NCBI GenBank assembly: GCA_964496755.1
Contig: CAZCBD010000049.1
Coordinates: 1 to 15,283 of the forward strand
Length of the DNA: 15,283 bases
Direction: 5' to 3'
From: CAZCBD01 sp964496755
GTDB lineage: Bacteria > Bacteroidota > Ignavibacteria > Ignavibacteriales > Melioribacteraceae
Shown here: piece by piece, positions 6,446-14,089 of the stretch
Layout of the letters: every line of letters begins with the position of its first letter
Position numbering within the stretch: the first letter of the stretch is position 1
Notes under the pieces: model-generated
The model's input: only the letters and a program-made list of their open reading frames with translations
Told to the model about the DNA's origin: nothing
Database searches by the model: none
Translations under genes and position numbers: made by a program

Positions 6446-7459
6446 CTAAATAAACTTTTCTTTTAAGGTTGAAATAATTGTTTCGGATGATAATTCATTT
6501 CCACATTTAAAATGAATTTTCGGACATTTTTTATATCCGTGAATTCCGCATGGTTTACAATTTAAATTGTCTAAACCTATAGATGCACTTTTTTTGTTGT
6601 ACGGATAAAACCCGAATTCCGGTACTGTTGAACAGTAAATTGTTAATACCGGAATTTCGGCAACCATCCCCATATGAGTAGGAGCACTGTCATTACAAAT
6701 TAAAAAACTAATTTTTTCTTTCAATAATTTTATTGTTTGCGGAATTGAAATTATTCCGGTAAGATTAATATTCTTGCGTGAAGTCTTACGAATTATTAAA
6801 TTGGCTACCGCTTGTTCATTTGCCGCACCAATTATCACTGCAGTAACACCAATTTTATTAAGGCTATTTATAATTTCAATAAACTTTTCAGTTGGATATT
6901 TTTTTGTTTCCCACACCGAACCCGGGGCAACAGCAAAATATTTTTCTGCCGGATTAAAACAGGAAAATATTTTTGCAGGGAAATTAATATCACTAAATTT
7001 ATAATTTACGGCAGATTGCCAATTTTCAACAATTTCATCATTACCTAAAAGAAGTAAATTTCTTTTTACTTCGTGAAAATCTTTGATATAGTGTATTTTT
7101 TGTTTATACAAAAAAGAAAAAGCGGAATTATCAAAGCCAACTGTTAATTGGGCATCTGCAAAAAAAGAAATTAACGAAGAACGTAATGACCTATGGGGTG
7201 AAATAATAATATCAAATTTTTCAGCGTTTATTTGTCTTAAAAACAAATAAAAATTCTTTAACCCCTTTTGAGTTTTCCTTTTATCATATGTGATTATGCT
7301 ATCAACAGAGGGTGAATATTCAAAAATCTCTTTGGATTTCGGTATACAAAGAATTGATAACAAACTTGAAGGATACAATAATTTGATAGAATCTAAAAGT
7401 TTTAACGTTAATAAAGAATCCCCAAGAAAAGCCGTTTGAATTACAAGAATTTTTTTCAT
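6446..7459 (-). CDS. Glycosyltransferase family 9 (heptosyltransferase-like)
   Basis: 337 residues from the ATG at 7459. It has the GT-B two-domain layout of GT9 enzymes, which add heptose or related sugars to the LPS core on the cytoplasmic face. The N-terminal motif is KILVIQTAFLGDSLLT with Gly13-Asp14. In the C-terminal domain, VAPGSVWETKKYP (177-189) is the donor phosphate loop, NLTG (232-235) follows, and NDSAPTHM (256-263) is the family D-S-x-P-x-H motif. A late cysteine group, Cys301, Cys304, Cys312 and Cys319, matches the CxPC...C...C pattern seen in many family members. An upstream in-frame TTG at 7471 would add four residues, but the ATG shares a base with the stop of the acyltransferase gene (TGATG), the same coupling used elsewhere here. 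The neighbouring LpxL-type gene supports an LPS role; the exact sugar is unknown. Confidence 0.9.
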   Translation of the reverse strand: MKKILVIQTAFLGDSLLTLKLLDSIKLLYPSSLLSILCIPKSKEIFEYSPSVDSIITYDKRKTQKGLKNFYLFLRQINAEKFDIIISPHRSLRSSLISFFADAQLTVGFDNSAFSFLYKQKIHYIKDFHEVKRNLLLLGNDEIVENWQSAVNYKFSDINFPAKIFSCFNPAEKYFAVAPGSVWETKKYPTEKFIEIINSLNKIGVTAVIIGAANEQAVANLIIRKTSRKNINLTGIISIPQTIKLLKEKISFLICNDSAPTHMGMVAEIPVLTIYCSTVPEFGFYPYNKKSASIGLDNLNCKPCGIHGYKKCPKIHFKCGNELSSETIISTLKEKFI

Positions 7460-8298
7460 CAATATTTCCAAATATTATGAAACCAAAACCATTGTTCAGG
7501 ATACTTACGAATATATTCCTCGAGCATAGCAAAATAGGCTTGCGTAATTTTAGCTGTATTTTCTTCAAAGCTTCCTTTATAAAGCATCGGATCTATAGTT
7601 CTGCAAAAAAATTTATACTGATTATTTTCTTTTCTAATAACAAAAGTAACAACTATTTTGCTTTTCGTCTTGATTGCAAATTGAGCAGCCCCTGTATAAA
7701 CGGTTGTATCACGATTAAAAAACTTCACTTTAATAGATTCTTTTGGCCCCCTTTGATCTCCAACAATTCCAACAATATTATTCGATCGCAATGCCGAAAA
7801 AATCCTTTTTACGGAATTCCCCAAATATATTTCCTTGTTGCCAAACTTTTCACGAATATCGGTTACCATTTTGCTTACAAAAGAACTTTTTTGTTCTTTA
7901 GCCAACACATAAAAATCTTTGTTTGATAAGATTCCCACTGCTAGGGCTCCTAATTCCCAATTCCCTATATGAGCGGTTAATAAAATAATTGCCCCTTCAT
8001 GGTTTATTTGTTCTATGATTTCTGAAGTATCAATCATGGTTAAAATTTTGCTTTTATCTGCGTTTTGGAAATTTATCAATTCTACTAAAGTTTTTGATAT
8101 ACTTCGATACACTTTTTTTCGAATTTTTTTTAATTCATCTTCCTTTTTTTGGGGAAAAGCAACCTGAAGATTTTCCAAAACCTTTTTCTTCCGTATCGGA
8201 ATAAAATAGTAAAAAACAAAGCCGATTAGTTTTGCAGCTAAATCGGCATCTTTAATTTTAGTAATAAATTTAAATAGAATTTTATAAAAAACTATCAT
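7459..8298 (-). CDS. LpxL/HtrB-family lipid A acyltransferase
   Basis: 279 residues. An amphipathic/hydrophobic N-terminus (about 20-34) anchors the protein at the inner membrane. The acyltransferase motif is TAHIGNWELG, with the catalytic pair His110 and Glu115 (H-x4-E), and later conserved blocks are DQRGPKESIKVKFFN (181-195) and the C-terminal PEQWFWFHNIWKY. This is the Kdo2-lipid A lauroyl/myristoyl acyltransferase family; length is near the lower end of the usual range (about 290-310). It transfers an acyl chain from acyl-ACP to a lipid A precursor; acyl chain and position cannot be read from sequence. In some members the substrate is a different membrane lipid. It starts 4 bases after the GWxTD gene with no SD and overlaps the GT9 start by one base, so a coupled unit is likely. 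Confidence 0.92.
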   Translation of the reverse strand: MIVFYKILFKFITKIKDADLAAKLIGFVFYYFIPIRKKKVLENLQVAFPQKKEDELKKIRKKVYRSISKTLVELINFQNADKSKILTMIDTSEIIEQINHEGAIILLTAHIGNWELGALAVGILSNKDFYVLAKEQKSSFVSKMVTDIREKFGNKEIYLGNSVKRIFSALRSNNIVGIVGDQRGPKESIKVKFFNRDTTVYTGAAQFAIKTKSKIVVTFVIRKENNQYKFFCRTIDPMLYKGSFEENTAKITQAYFAMLEEYIRKYPEQWFWFHNIWKY

Positions 8299-8302
8299 TT
8301 AA

Positions 8303-9661
8303 CTAATAAGCTTTATTTATTCTTTTTGTCCAATTATAATCTTGGTATTCGCCTCGTTTTGTAGAATGAATCAACTCGTAATAATTAAATCCGCGAAGAT
8401 CGGCAAAGACAAATTCCACTCCACCTTCAATATCTCCATAGTACCATCTTTCATACGGAACATTTTCTGAAGAAGAAGGAAAACGTTCTATTTGATCAGG
8501 TTTTCCGTACAAAAGAAAAACTCTACCTCTATCAGTTTTATATCCTGCCTTATAATTGGAAGTATATGTTCTATTAACATATGCCAAGCGATTATAATAA
8601 TCAGATTTAAACTCGTTAAATGCCGTACTTTTGTCCGTATCTCTTCTTTTCCAAAAATTGAATAAAAATTCTTTTTTGCCTTCGGTTTTTGAAAGATTAG
8701 AATACTCTTCTTTTTCCTTGTACGAGGCCAAATATTTAGCGTAGCTCCAATGTTTGTCGCACTCCGCATCACTTAAACCGGAGAATTCACTTGAAAGATA
8801 GTTGCTCAAGTTCCTATTGTTCGAAGTTGTATCTACAAAGTCGGGATTATAATAAAAAAACTTTTTCCATTTCGCAGAAATCAAATTATCCTTGTCGTCT
8901 TTGATTTCCACATTCAAATAATAAGCTCCTGTTGGAAAAGATAACATATTTTTTAAACCAATGTCACAGATTGAATTGGAAGTAAATTTAATATTTTTCT
9001 TCCGTTCATAAATAACACGTTTTTGGCTATTAAGAATTTTTAAATTTGATTTACAATTATCAAGGGAATTGTTTTTATAAATCTCATAATAATAATAAAA
9101 GACCGGATTACTTTTAGAATACAAAGCCGCCGGATTTGCTTCTACATCAAAACCATTTTTATAAAATAGTGATTTGGTTTCATTTGAGCGAACAATTTTG
9201 GTAGCCAACTCTAAATCACTAATTGTAATTTTCGAATCATTAAAGCTTGGAACTGTTACTTTGTATTTAATACTTTTTGCTTCATAATCTTTATCAAAAT
9301 TTTTCCCGCTAATATCAATGTTATATTCCTTAAAAGGAATTTCCAAACTCAGTTGTCCAACCAATCTATTACCGGTTAAATTGCCCGCATTTTCCGATAT
9401 TGCCCATTTATTGTTATAATAGACTTCTTTTGTTTGTGAATCGTATATCAACAAATCTAATTCGCCCTTTAAGAAAACAGTTCCATTATCCTTTATTTTT
9501 GTTAACGATTCTTTGTCAAAAGAATAATATAATTCCAAATAGGAAGTTGAATCGCTATATTTAAAAAAAGCTATATCAGCTTCAAATCGAACTTTTTTTT
9601 GGGCAAAAAAAGAAGTTGCAAAAATAATAAGTAATAATAAATAATTCATCTTGCTTCTCAT
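8303..9661 (-). CDS. Secreted GWxTD domain protein
   Basis: 452 residues. A signal peptide (hydrophobic 6-17, likely cut after Ala20 in SFFAQKK) indicates export to the periplasm or outer membrane. The N-terminal half is beta-rich (about 22-270). The C-terminal part carries the GWxTD domain: YKAGYKTDRGRVFLLYGKPD (371-389 region), then ERWYYGDIEGGVEFVFADLRGFNYYELIHS. This family is found in Bacteroidota, Ignavibacteria and related phyla, and its function is unknown. Here the signature Trp is Tyr (Gly373-Tyr374-Lys375-Thr376-Asp377). An in-frame Met5 is possible, but the GGGGGA run before Met1 favours 9661. The ATG lies only 18 bases after the T-tract of the upstream terminator, so its own promoter would have to overlap that terminator. 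Being directly before LPS genes suggests an envelope role (inference). Confidence 0.85.
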   Translation of the reverse strand: MRSKMNYLLLLIIFATSFFAQKKVRFEADIAFFKYSDSTSYLELYYSFDKESLTKIKDNGTVFLKGELDLLIYDSQTKEVYYNNKWAISENAGNLTGNRLVGQLSLEIPFKEYNIDISGKNFDKDYEAKSIKYKVTVPSFNDSKITISDLELATKIVRSNETKSLFYKNGFDVEANPAALYSKSNPVFYYYYEIYKNNSLDNCKSNLKILNSQKRVIYERKKNIKFTSNSICDIGLKNMLSFPTGAYYLNVEIKDDKDNLISAKWKKFFYYNPDFVDTTSNNRNLSNYLSSEFSGLSDAECDKHWSYAKYLASYKEKEEYSNLSKTEGKKEFLFNFWKRRDTDKSTAFNEFKSDYYNRLAYVNRTYTSNYKAGYKTDRGRVFLLYGKPDQIERFPSSSENVPYERWYYGDIEGGVEFVFADLRGFNYYELIHSTKRGEYQDYNWTKRINKAY

Positions 9662-9679
9662 ATATCCCCCAGATGAATG

Positions 9680-9711
9680 AAAAAAAAGGCCGGTACAATA
9701 ATACCGGCCTT
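9680..9711 (-). terminator. Intrinsic terminator after the PorV-like gene
   Basis: On the minus strand a 10-bp stem (9686-9695 paired with 9702-9711, core GGCCGGTA/TACCGGCC) with a 6-base loop is followed at once by eight T residues (9687-9680, the last of which overlap the stem base). It lies 18 bases after the stop of the PorV-like gene and 18 bases before the start of the GWxTD gene. It should end the TonB receptor - T9SS protein - PorV-like transcript. On the plus strand no T-run follows the stem, so it is unidirectional. Confidence 0.9.
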
Positions 9712-9729
9712 ATAAATTTAAATAATATT

Positions 9730-10770
9730 TTATAATCCTAATCCAACTGTAATAATGTGATTAGCATCAAAATATTCAACAGCACGATAAGCATAATCAA
9801 TTTTAAGAGCAACATTGCCCATTTTATAATTGATACCTAAACCTGCAGCCATACCGTAAACTGCTTTAGTATCATCTGTTTTTAATTCGGGAGCTATTTC
9901 ATAACCTGCTCTTAAAAAGATCAAATTGTTATAGCCGTATTCAACACCAATTTTATATTCATCTTCATAAAAGTTGTTGTTTCTAAATAAACCGGCAAAT
10001 TCCAATTTGTTATATTCATCAATGCTATAGTTATATCCCAATCCGATTTCATAACTAGTAGGTAATTCAAAATCTTGTGATTCGATTTTGTAGAATACAC
10101 TACCTGTTCTTCTAAATTGTTCAGGTGTAGCTTTAACATATAGTCCCGAACCATCGAATTTCATTCTTGGGCCTAAGTTTCTCATTAATACGGACATATT
10201 AAATCCTTCGATACCACCTAAATCCGTGTAAGTAATACCAATATCAAATGAAACACCACTTGCGCTAACAAAATCAATGGTTTCATTAATAAAATTAGCA
10301 GTAATACCAACCGATACTCTGTCACTCAATAATTTGGAATAGGCAAAGCCAATAACGGAGTATTCGGGTGAAAATGTTGTTCCGGTACCATCAGGATATT
10401 GTACTGTTGTTTTAGCAATATCGCCAAAACTTAATGATTTCAAACTAATGGCTAATGTACCCAAATCACCAACTTTAACAGCTGCAGCTGCATAAGCTAG
10501 GGTAATATCGGCAATATAATTCATGTGTGTAGCCATTACATCAACACCATAAGAGGTACGAGCAATATTAGCAGGATTCCAATATAATGCTTCAATACCG
10601 TAGGAATTAGTTAAGGTTGCACCGCCCATTGCAATACCGCGGGCTCCGACCGGAATAAGCAATTCTGTAGCTCCGGCCGTACCATTTCTATTACCACCAC
10701 CGGCAAATATGCTACCCGCAAAAAGCATGGCAACTAACAGAAATGTATATATTTTATTTATGTTTTTCAT
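9730..10770 (-). CDS. PorV/PorQ-family outer-membrane beta-barrel protein
   Basis: 346 residues. A signal peptide (1-23, ending GSIFA) is followed by the family N-terminal block: TAGATELLIPVGARGIAMGG (31-50), then ATLTNSYGIEALYWNPANIA with the YWNPA motif (63-67). The rest alternates beta-strands and turns, as in FadL-like barrels. PorV (LptO) in Porphyromonas shuttles T9SS cargo from the translocon to the attachment complex; many paralogues in Ignavibacteria-type genomes lie next to T9SS cargo genes, as here. The ATG has an AAGGAG SD (10780-10785) 9 bases upstream and follows the T9SS cargo gene by 28 bases. Whether this is the housekeeping PorV or a cargo-specific paralogue cannot be decided; context favours the latter. 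Confidence 0.86.
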   Translation of the reverse strand: MKNINKIYTFLLVAMLFAGSIFAGGGNRNGTAGATELLIPVGARGIAMGGATLTNSYGIEALYWNPANIARTSYGVDVMATHMNYIADITLAYAAAAVKVGDLGTLAISLKSLSFGDIAKTTVQYPDGTGTTFSPEYSVIGFAYSKLLSDRVSVGITANFINETIDFVSASGVSFDIGITYTDLGGIEGFNMSVLMRNLGPRMKFDGSGLYVKATPEQFRRTGSVFYKIESQDFELPTSYEIGLGYNYSIDEYNKLEFAGLFRNNNFYEDEYKIGVEYGYNNLIFLRAGYEIAPELKTDDTKAVYGMAAGLGINYKMGNVALKIDYAYRAVEYFDANHIITVGLGL

Positions 10771-10798
10771 ATGTAATTTCTCCTTAATTCAATTTCTA

Positions 10799-13700
10799 TT
10801 AATATCTATCAAGGAACTGCTGTTCTTGGATAATTGCTACTTTAATTATTTTTGTTTTTCCAAGATCAGGCATTTCGATATGAGCAATATACATACCGCT
10901 AGCAACAGGTAAACCTGTATCATTTGCTAAGTCCCATCTTAAGAATTGACCTGAATCAGTTTTCTTAATTGTTTTTACAACTTGACCAGCTAAGTTAAAT
11001 ATCCTAACCGTAGCAGTTTTTGGTAGATGAGTAAATGTAACGAATCTTTGATATTTGTTAACCTCTAATGGGTTTACACCATAATACGGATTCGGGAATA
11101 CATTTATTTCTTCAACATCTTCTTTTGCTTTTTCAATTGACTGAACTACTTTAGGATAATGTATATTAAATTCATCACGACCCGCTACATTTGGTTTATA
11201 AGTTTCTCTCACTATTTTTGTAGCTGTTGGCAACGTAGCATTTTGCGGAACTGCAATCATTGCGCAATAAACGTATGGATATTTGAACGGTCCAGTAGCT
11301 GTACCCCAAGTTGTGTGGGCAGAAGTATTCAAATTATTATCTGTTTTATATCGAGCGTCATTAGCAGGATTATATTCAATCTCATTTCCTGAAGCATCAT
11401 ATCCTTGCCAAGCTACTATAGGCTCATAACAAGGAATTTTTTTGTTTTTGTAGCTTTTTTCAAGCCATTTGACAGTTGTATCATTAACCATTGCGATATT
11501 CCAAGATTTATTACCATCACCATCCCAGAATCCTGCAAACAGTCTTATCTTTGTACCATCAGCTTTAATTCTATAAAGGGCAAACGGCACTCTATTAGGA
11601 TAAACAACTTCATTGACATAATCCCATGCGAGAGAAGAGTCTGAAAAATCAAATACTAGATCATCAGAACCAATATAGCCAAAACGGTCCATGGTTTTAT
11701 TATTTGAATGATTAGTTCTATTTCTTTCAGACAAATAAATTCCTGTAGTACCACCATTTAATGTGTCCGACATGTATGAAACCGTTGAATCAACAACATT
11801 GCCATTAGCATCTTGCTCAGTTATAGACTTAACACCCGATTTGGCTTTTACAGAAAATATCTGAACTCCATTGTATATAGGTGCACTTGTTAATTTGGAA
11901 GATAAAATTGGAAATTTAGAGAGAACATTATTACCCGATTTATCTTTTAAATTCCACACAGTTTTAGTAACCAAACTAGGAGTGGTACTAACAGTATCTA
12001 TTCCAAATGTCATGGTATAGGTTTCACCATCTACTTTTGACGGATCAATTACTTGTGCTGTAACTCTACCATTACCATTTCCCTTTACATGCTCGATCGT
12101 AACCTCCGAACCATAACTTCCCTTATAATCAACACCCGGATTTGGTGCATGCGGAGTAACTGTAATAATTGCAATCGGATTTTCCAAGTTATTCGGAACA
12201 CGTAACGGTTCTGAAGTATATGCATAGGAAGTTACTGCAAAGTAGTATTTAGAACCATTATATAATTTATCGGATTTAATGTAATCCTTATCAATTTTAA
12301 TATAACGCTTAATACCAGTATCATCACCAAATTGAACCGGTGCATCCAATTCAATACCTGTTAATGGATCTAATTTTTTGTCCAAAATAATTTTAACGCC
12401 ATTTACTAAATCATAGGTAGCTATTCTTTTAACCTTCGTAATATCATTTTTATCCGTAGATGAAAAATCTTTTAACTGATATATATTGTAACCTTCAAAC
12501 TTATAGCCACCACGAGCTATATGACTTTCCGTTTCATTAACTCCCTGAATATTTCCACCCCAATTAAGAATAATTGAGCCATCAAGTTCAGTTACAGCAA
12601 CATGTGGAGGTTTTGGAGGAGTTGGAACAACAAAGAAATTATCATAAGCTTCTTGAGCTAATCTATCATATTGTTTTAATACAGTTATAGCATCCTTATT
12701 ATTAATACCTGCTTGAGCACCGGCACAAATTTCAGCCACAACTATTTCTTGTGTATCTCCCGCTGCCATCGTAAATGGTCCAGACACACTACCCATTCGG
12801 CGATCACCTTGTTCAATATACTTTCCATCAATCCAACCTGTACCAGCAACAGGATCGCCATATAATGGAAATTTTGTTGTTTTACCCGTTTTAGGATCTG
12901 TAAACGGATCGCCTGTAGTACTAATTAGACCTTGAAATAGATTGTAAAACTGTAATGTACCTTTCTCATAATCACCTAAATCGGGATCATTGTATAAAGC
13001 ATGCCCCCTTATAAAGAAATAAAAAGTATTCATTCCTAAATTCTTTTTACCCGGAACATATTTACCTTTAAAAATAGCTGTATCGGTAGCTTCACCGTCA
13101 ACCATTGGACCTTGAAAAAAGTCAAATCCTATGGCAGGAGGAGTTGAACCATATTGCTCATCATCATTATCACCATTGTATGTATATGCTAAACTTAAAG
13201 TAGAATCACAACCACTTAAGTCATCTCCTGAAAAGCCAACATCAGGATCAGACCAAATCGACACATACATATCAGTAAAGTCGTTTTGACTTCTATTTAT
13301 CAAGGTATATTTTCTAAAAATCATACTTCCAAGAGGGCCGGCAGTTGAATAAGCCCAAATTGTAGCTTGCATTTCAACACCCATTGAAGGCGATCCATAC
13401 AATGATTTGGCAACTGTTTCATTTAAGTCATTGGAAATGAAAAATATTGTTTGTCCCGCATCTTTTACACCGGGAATATCAACTTCAGGATTATATGTAC
13501 CGTCACCATCAACATCTGTATATGGTGCACCATATTGTGCAGGCCATTCATTCCAGTCTTTTTCATATTGAGCGCGAGCTTCAGCTTCAGTTACACCTTC
13601 TTCGGCCATTTCCGTTGCCATGCTTGCATACGACCAATCCGGTCTTACCCTGTATATTCTTGCGTCAGGATCATCCACCGGTTGAGCTGTACCGTCAGGT

Positions 13701-14050
13701 AAAATTCTACCTTGTTGAATACCATGGTTATAGGTCGAACCACCAACTCTTATCTGGCCGTTAATTTTTCCACCCCAAATGAAACCGGTTTCATAAACAG
13801 CGGTTTTACCACTTCCTTTTGGATAAACCAACCCGCTATTACCGGTTGCATTATTTATATCACTGTCACCATTTGTTTCAAAAATGGTTGATATTTTATT
13901 GATATTCAATTTTGTCTTAGAAGGAGTCCCTAAAGACTTTCTAAGTTGTTTTTTCGTACCTTCTTTAGCTTTCCCGTAAATACCAACATTAGCAACCATC
14001 GCAAATGCCAGAAGGAAAACTCCAAAGTACCTTAATAATCTATTTTTCAT
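10799..14050 (-). CDS. Large secreted protein with FN3-like region and T9SS type A sorting domain
   Basis: 1083 residues from the ATG at 14050. This start has an AGGAG SD (14058-14062) 7 bases upstream and gives a clean signal peptide (MKNRLLRYFGVFLLAFAMVANVG); the longer frame from 14074 would put the SD inside the gene and add eight residues. A large beta-rich N-terminal region of unknown function includes an acidic DVDGDGTYNPEVD segment (about 179-191), which looks like a Ca2+-binding loop. A fibronectin III-like part begins near PPKPPHVAVTELDGSIILNW (about 480-600). The last 104 residues (980-1083) are a T9SS type A C-terminal domain: INVFPNPYYG, then VRIFNLAGQVV and LPVASGMYIAHIE. It should cross the outer membrane by the type IX system and be surface-attached or released. 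No catalytic motif was recognised. It is flanked by a TonB receptor and a PorV-like protein. Confidence 0.88.
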   Translation of the reverse strand: MKNRLLRYFGVFLLAFAMVANVGIYGKAKEGTKKQLRKSLGTPSKTKLNINKISTIFETNGDSDINNATGNSGLVYPKGSGKTAVYETGFIWGGKINGQIRVGGSTYNHGIQQGRILPDGTAQPVDDPDARIYRVRPDWSYASMATEMAEEGVTEAEARAQYEKDWNEWPAQYGAPYTDVDGDGTYNPEVDIPGVKDAGQTIFFISNDLNETVAKSLYGSPSMGVEMQATIWAYSTAGPLGSMIFRKYTLINRSQNDFTDMYVSIWSDPDVGFSGDDLSGCDSTLSLAYTYNGDNDDEQYGSTPPAIGFDFFQGPMVDGEATDTAIFKGKYVPGKKNLGMNTFYFFIRGHALYNDPDLGDYEKGTLQFYNLFQGLISTTGDPFTDPKTGKTTKFPLYGDPVAGTGWIDGKYIEQGDRRMGSVSGPFTMAAGDTQEIVVAEICAGAQAGINNKDAITVLKQYDRLAQEAYDNFFVVPTPPKPPHVAVTELDGSIILNWGGNIQGVNETESHIARGGYKFEGYNIYQLKDFSSTDKNDITKVKRIATYDLVNGVKIILDKKLDPLTGIELDAPVQFGDDTGIKRYIKIDKDYIKSDKLYNGSKYYFAVTSYAYTSEPLRVPNNLENPIAIITVTPHAPNPGVDYKGSYGSEVTIEHVKGNGNGRVTAQVIDPSKVDGETYTMTFGIDTVSTTPSLVTKTVWNLKDKSGNNVLSKFPILSSKLTSAPIYNGVQIFSVKAKSGVKSITEQDANGNVVDSTVSYMSDTLNGGTTGIYLSERNRTNHSNNKTMDRFGYIGSDDLVFDFSDSSLAWDYVNEVVYPNRVPFALYRIKADGTKIRLFAGFWDGDGNKSWNIAMVNDTTVKWLEKSYKNKKIPCYEPIVAWQGYDASGNEIEYNPANDARYKTDNNLNTSAHTTWGTATGPFKYPYVYCAMIAVPQNATLPTATKIVRETYKPNVAGRDEFNIHYPKVVQSIEKAKEDVEEINVFPNPYYGVNPLEVNKYQRFVTFTHLPKTATVRIFNLAGQVVKTIKKTDSGQFLRWDLANDTGLPVASGMYIAHIEMPDLGKTKIIKVAIIQEQQFLDRY

Positions 14051-14057
14051 ATGTTTA

Positions 14058-14062
14058 CTCCT
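14058..14062 (-). promoter_or_regulatory. Ribosome binding site deciding the start of the T9SS protein
   Basis: AGGAG on the minus strand, 7 bases before the ATG at 14050. It lies inside the frame that would open from the ATG at 14074, so it argues for the shorter protein with the standard signal peptide. Confidence 0.8.
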
Positions 14063-14089
14063 AATTATGCACATTTACTTAAATTTGGT

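Noticed and set aside
7460..7471. TTG start for the GT9 gene
   Set aside because: The ATG at 7459 fits the family N-terminus and the TGATG coupling pattern; the TTG adds only four residues.
7477..7926. 149-codon plus-strand open frame opposite the LpxL-type gene
   Set aside because: Low-complexity Phe/Ile/Asn/Lys composition and full overlap with a well-supported gene; a shadow.
13447..13764. Overlapping plus-strand open frames rich in His/Leu or Ile/Cys
   Set aside because: Antisense to the T9SS cargo, biased composition, no family resemblance.
14051..14074. Longer start (ATG at 14074) for the T9SS cargo
   Set aside because: It would put the AGGAG SD inside the gene and spoil a clean signal peptide that begins at 14050.
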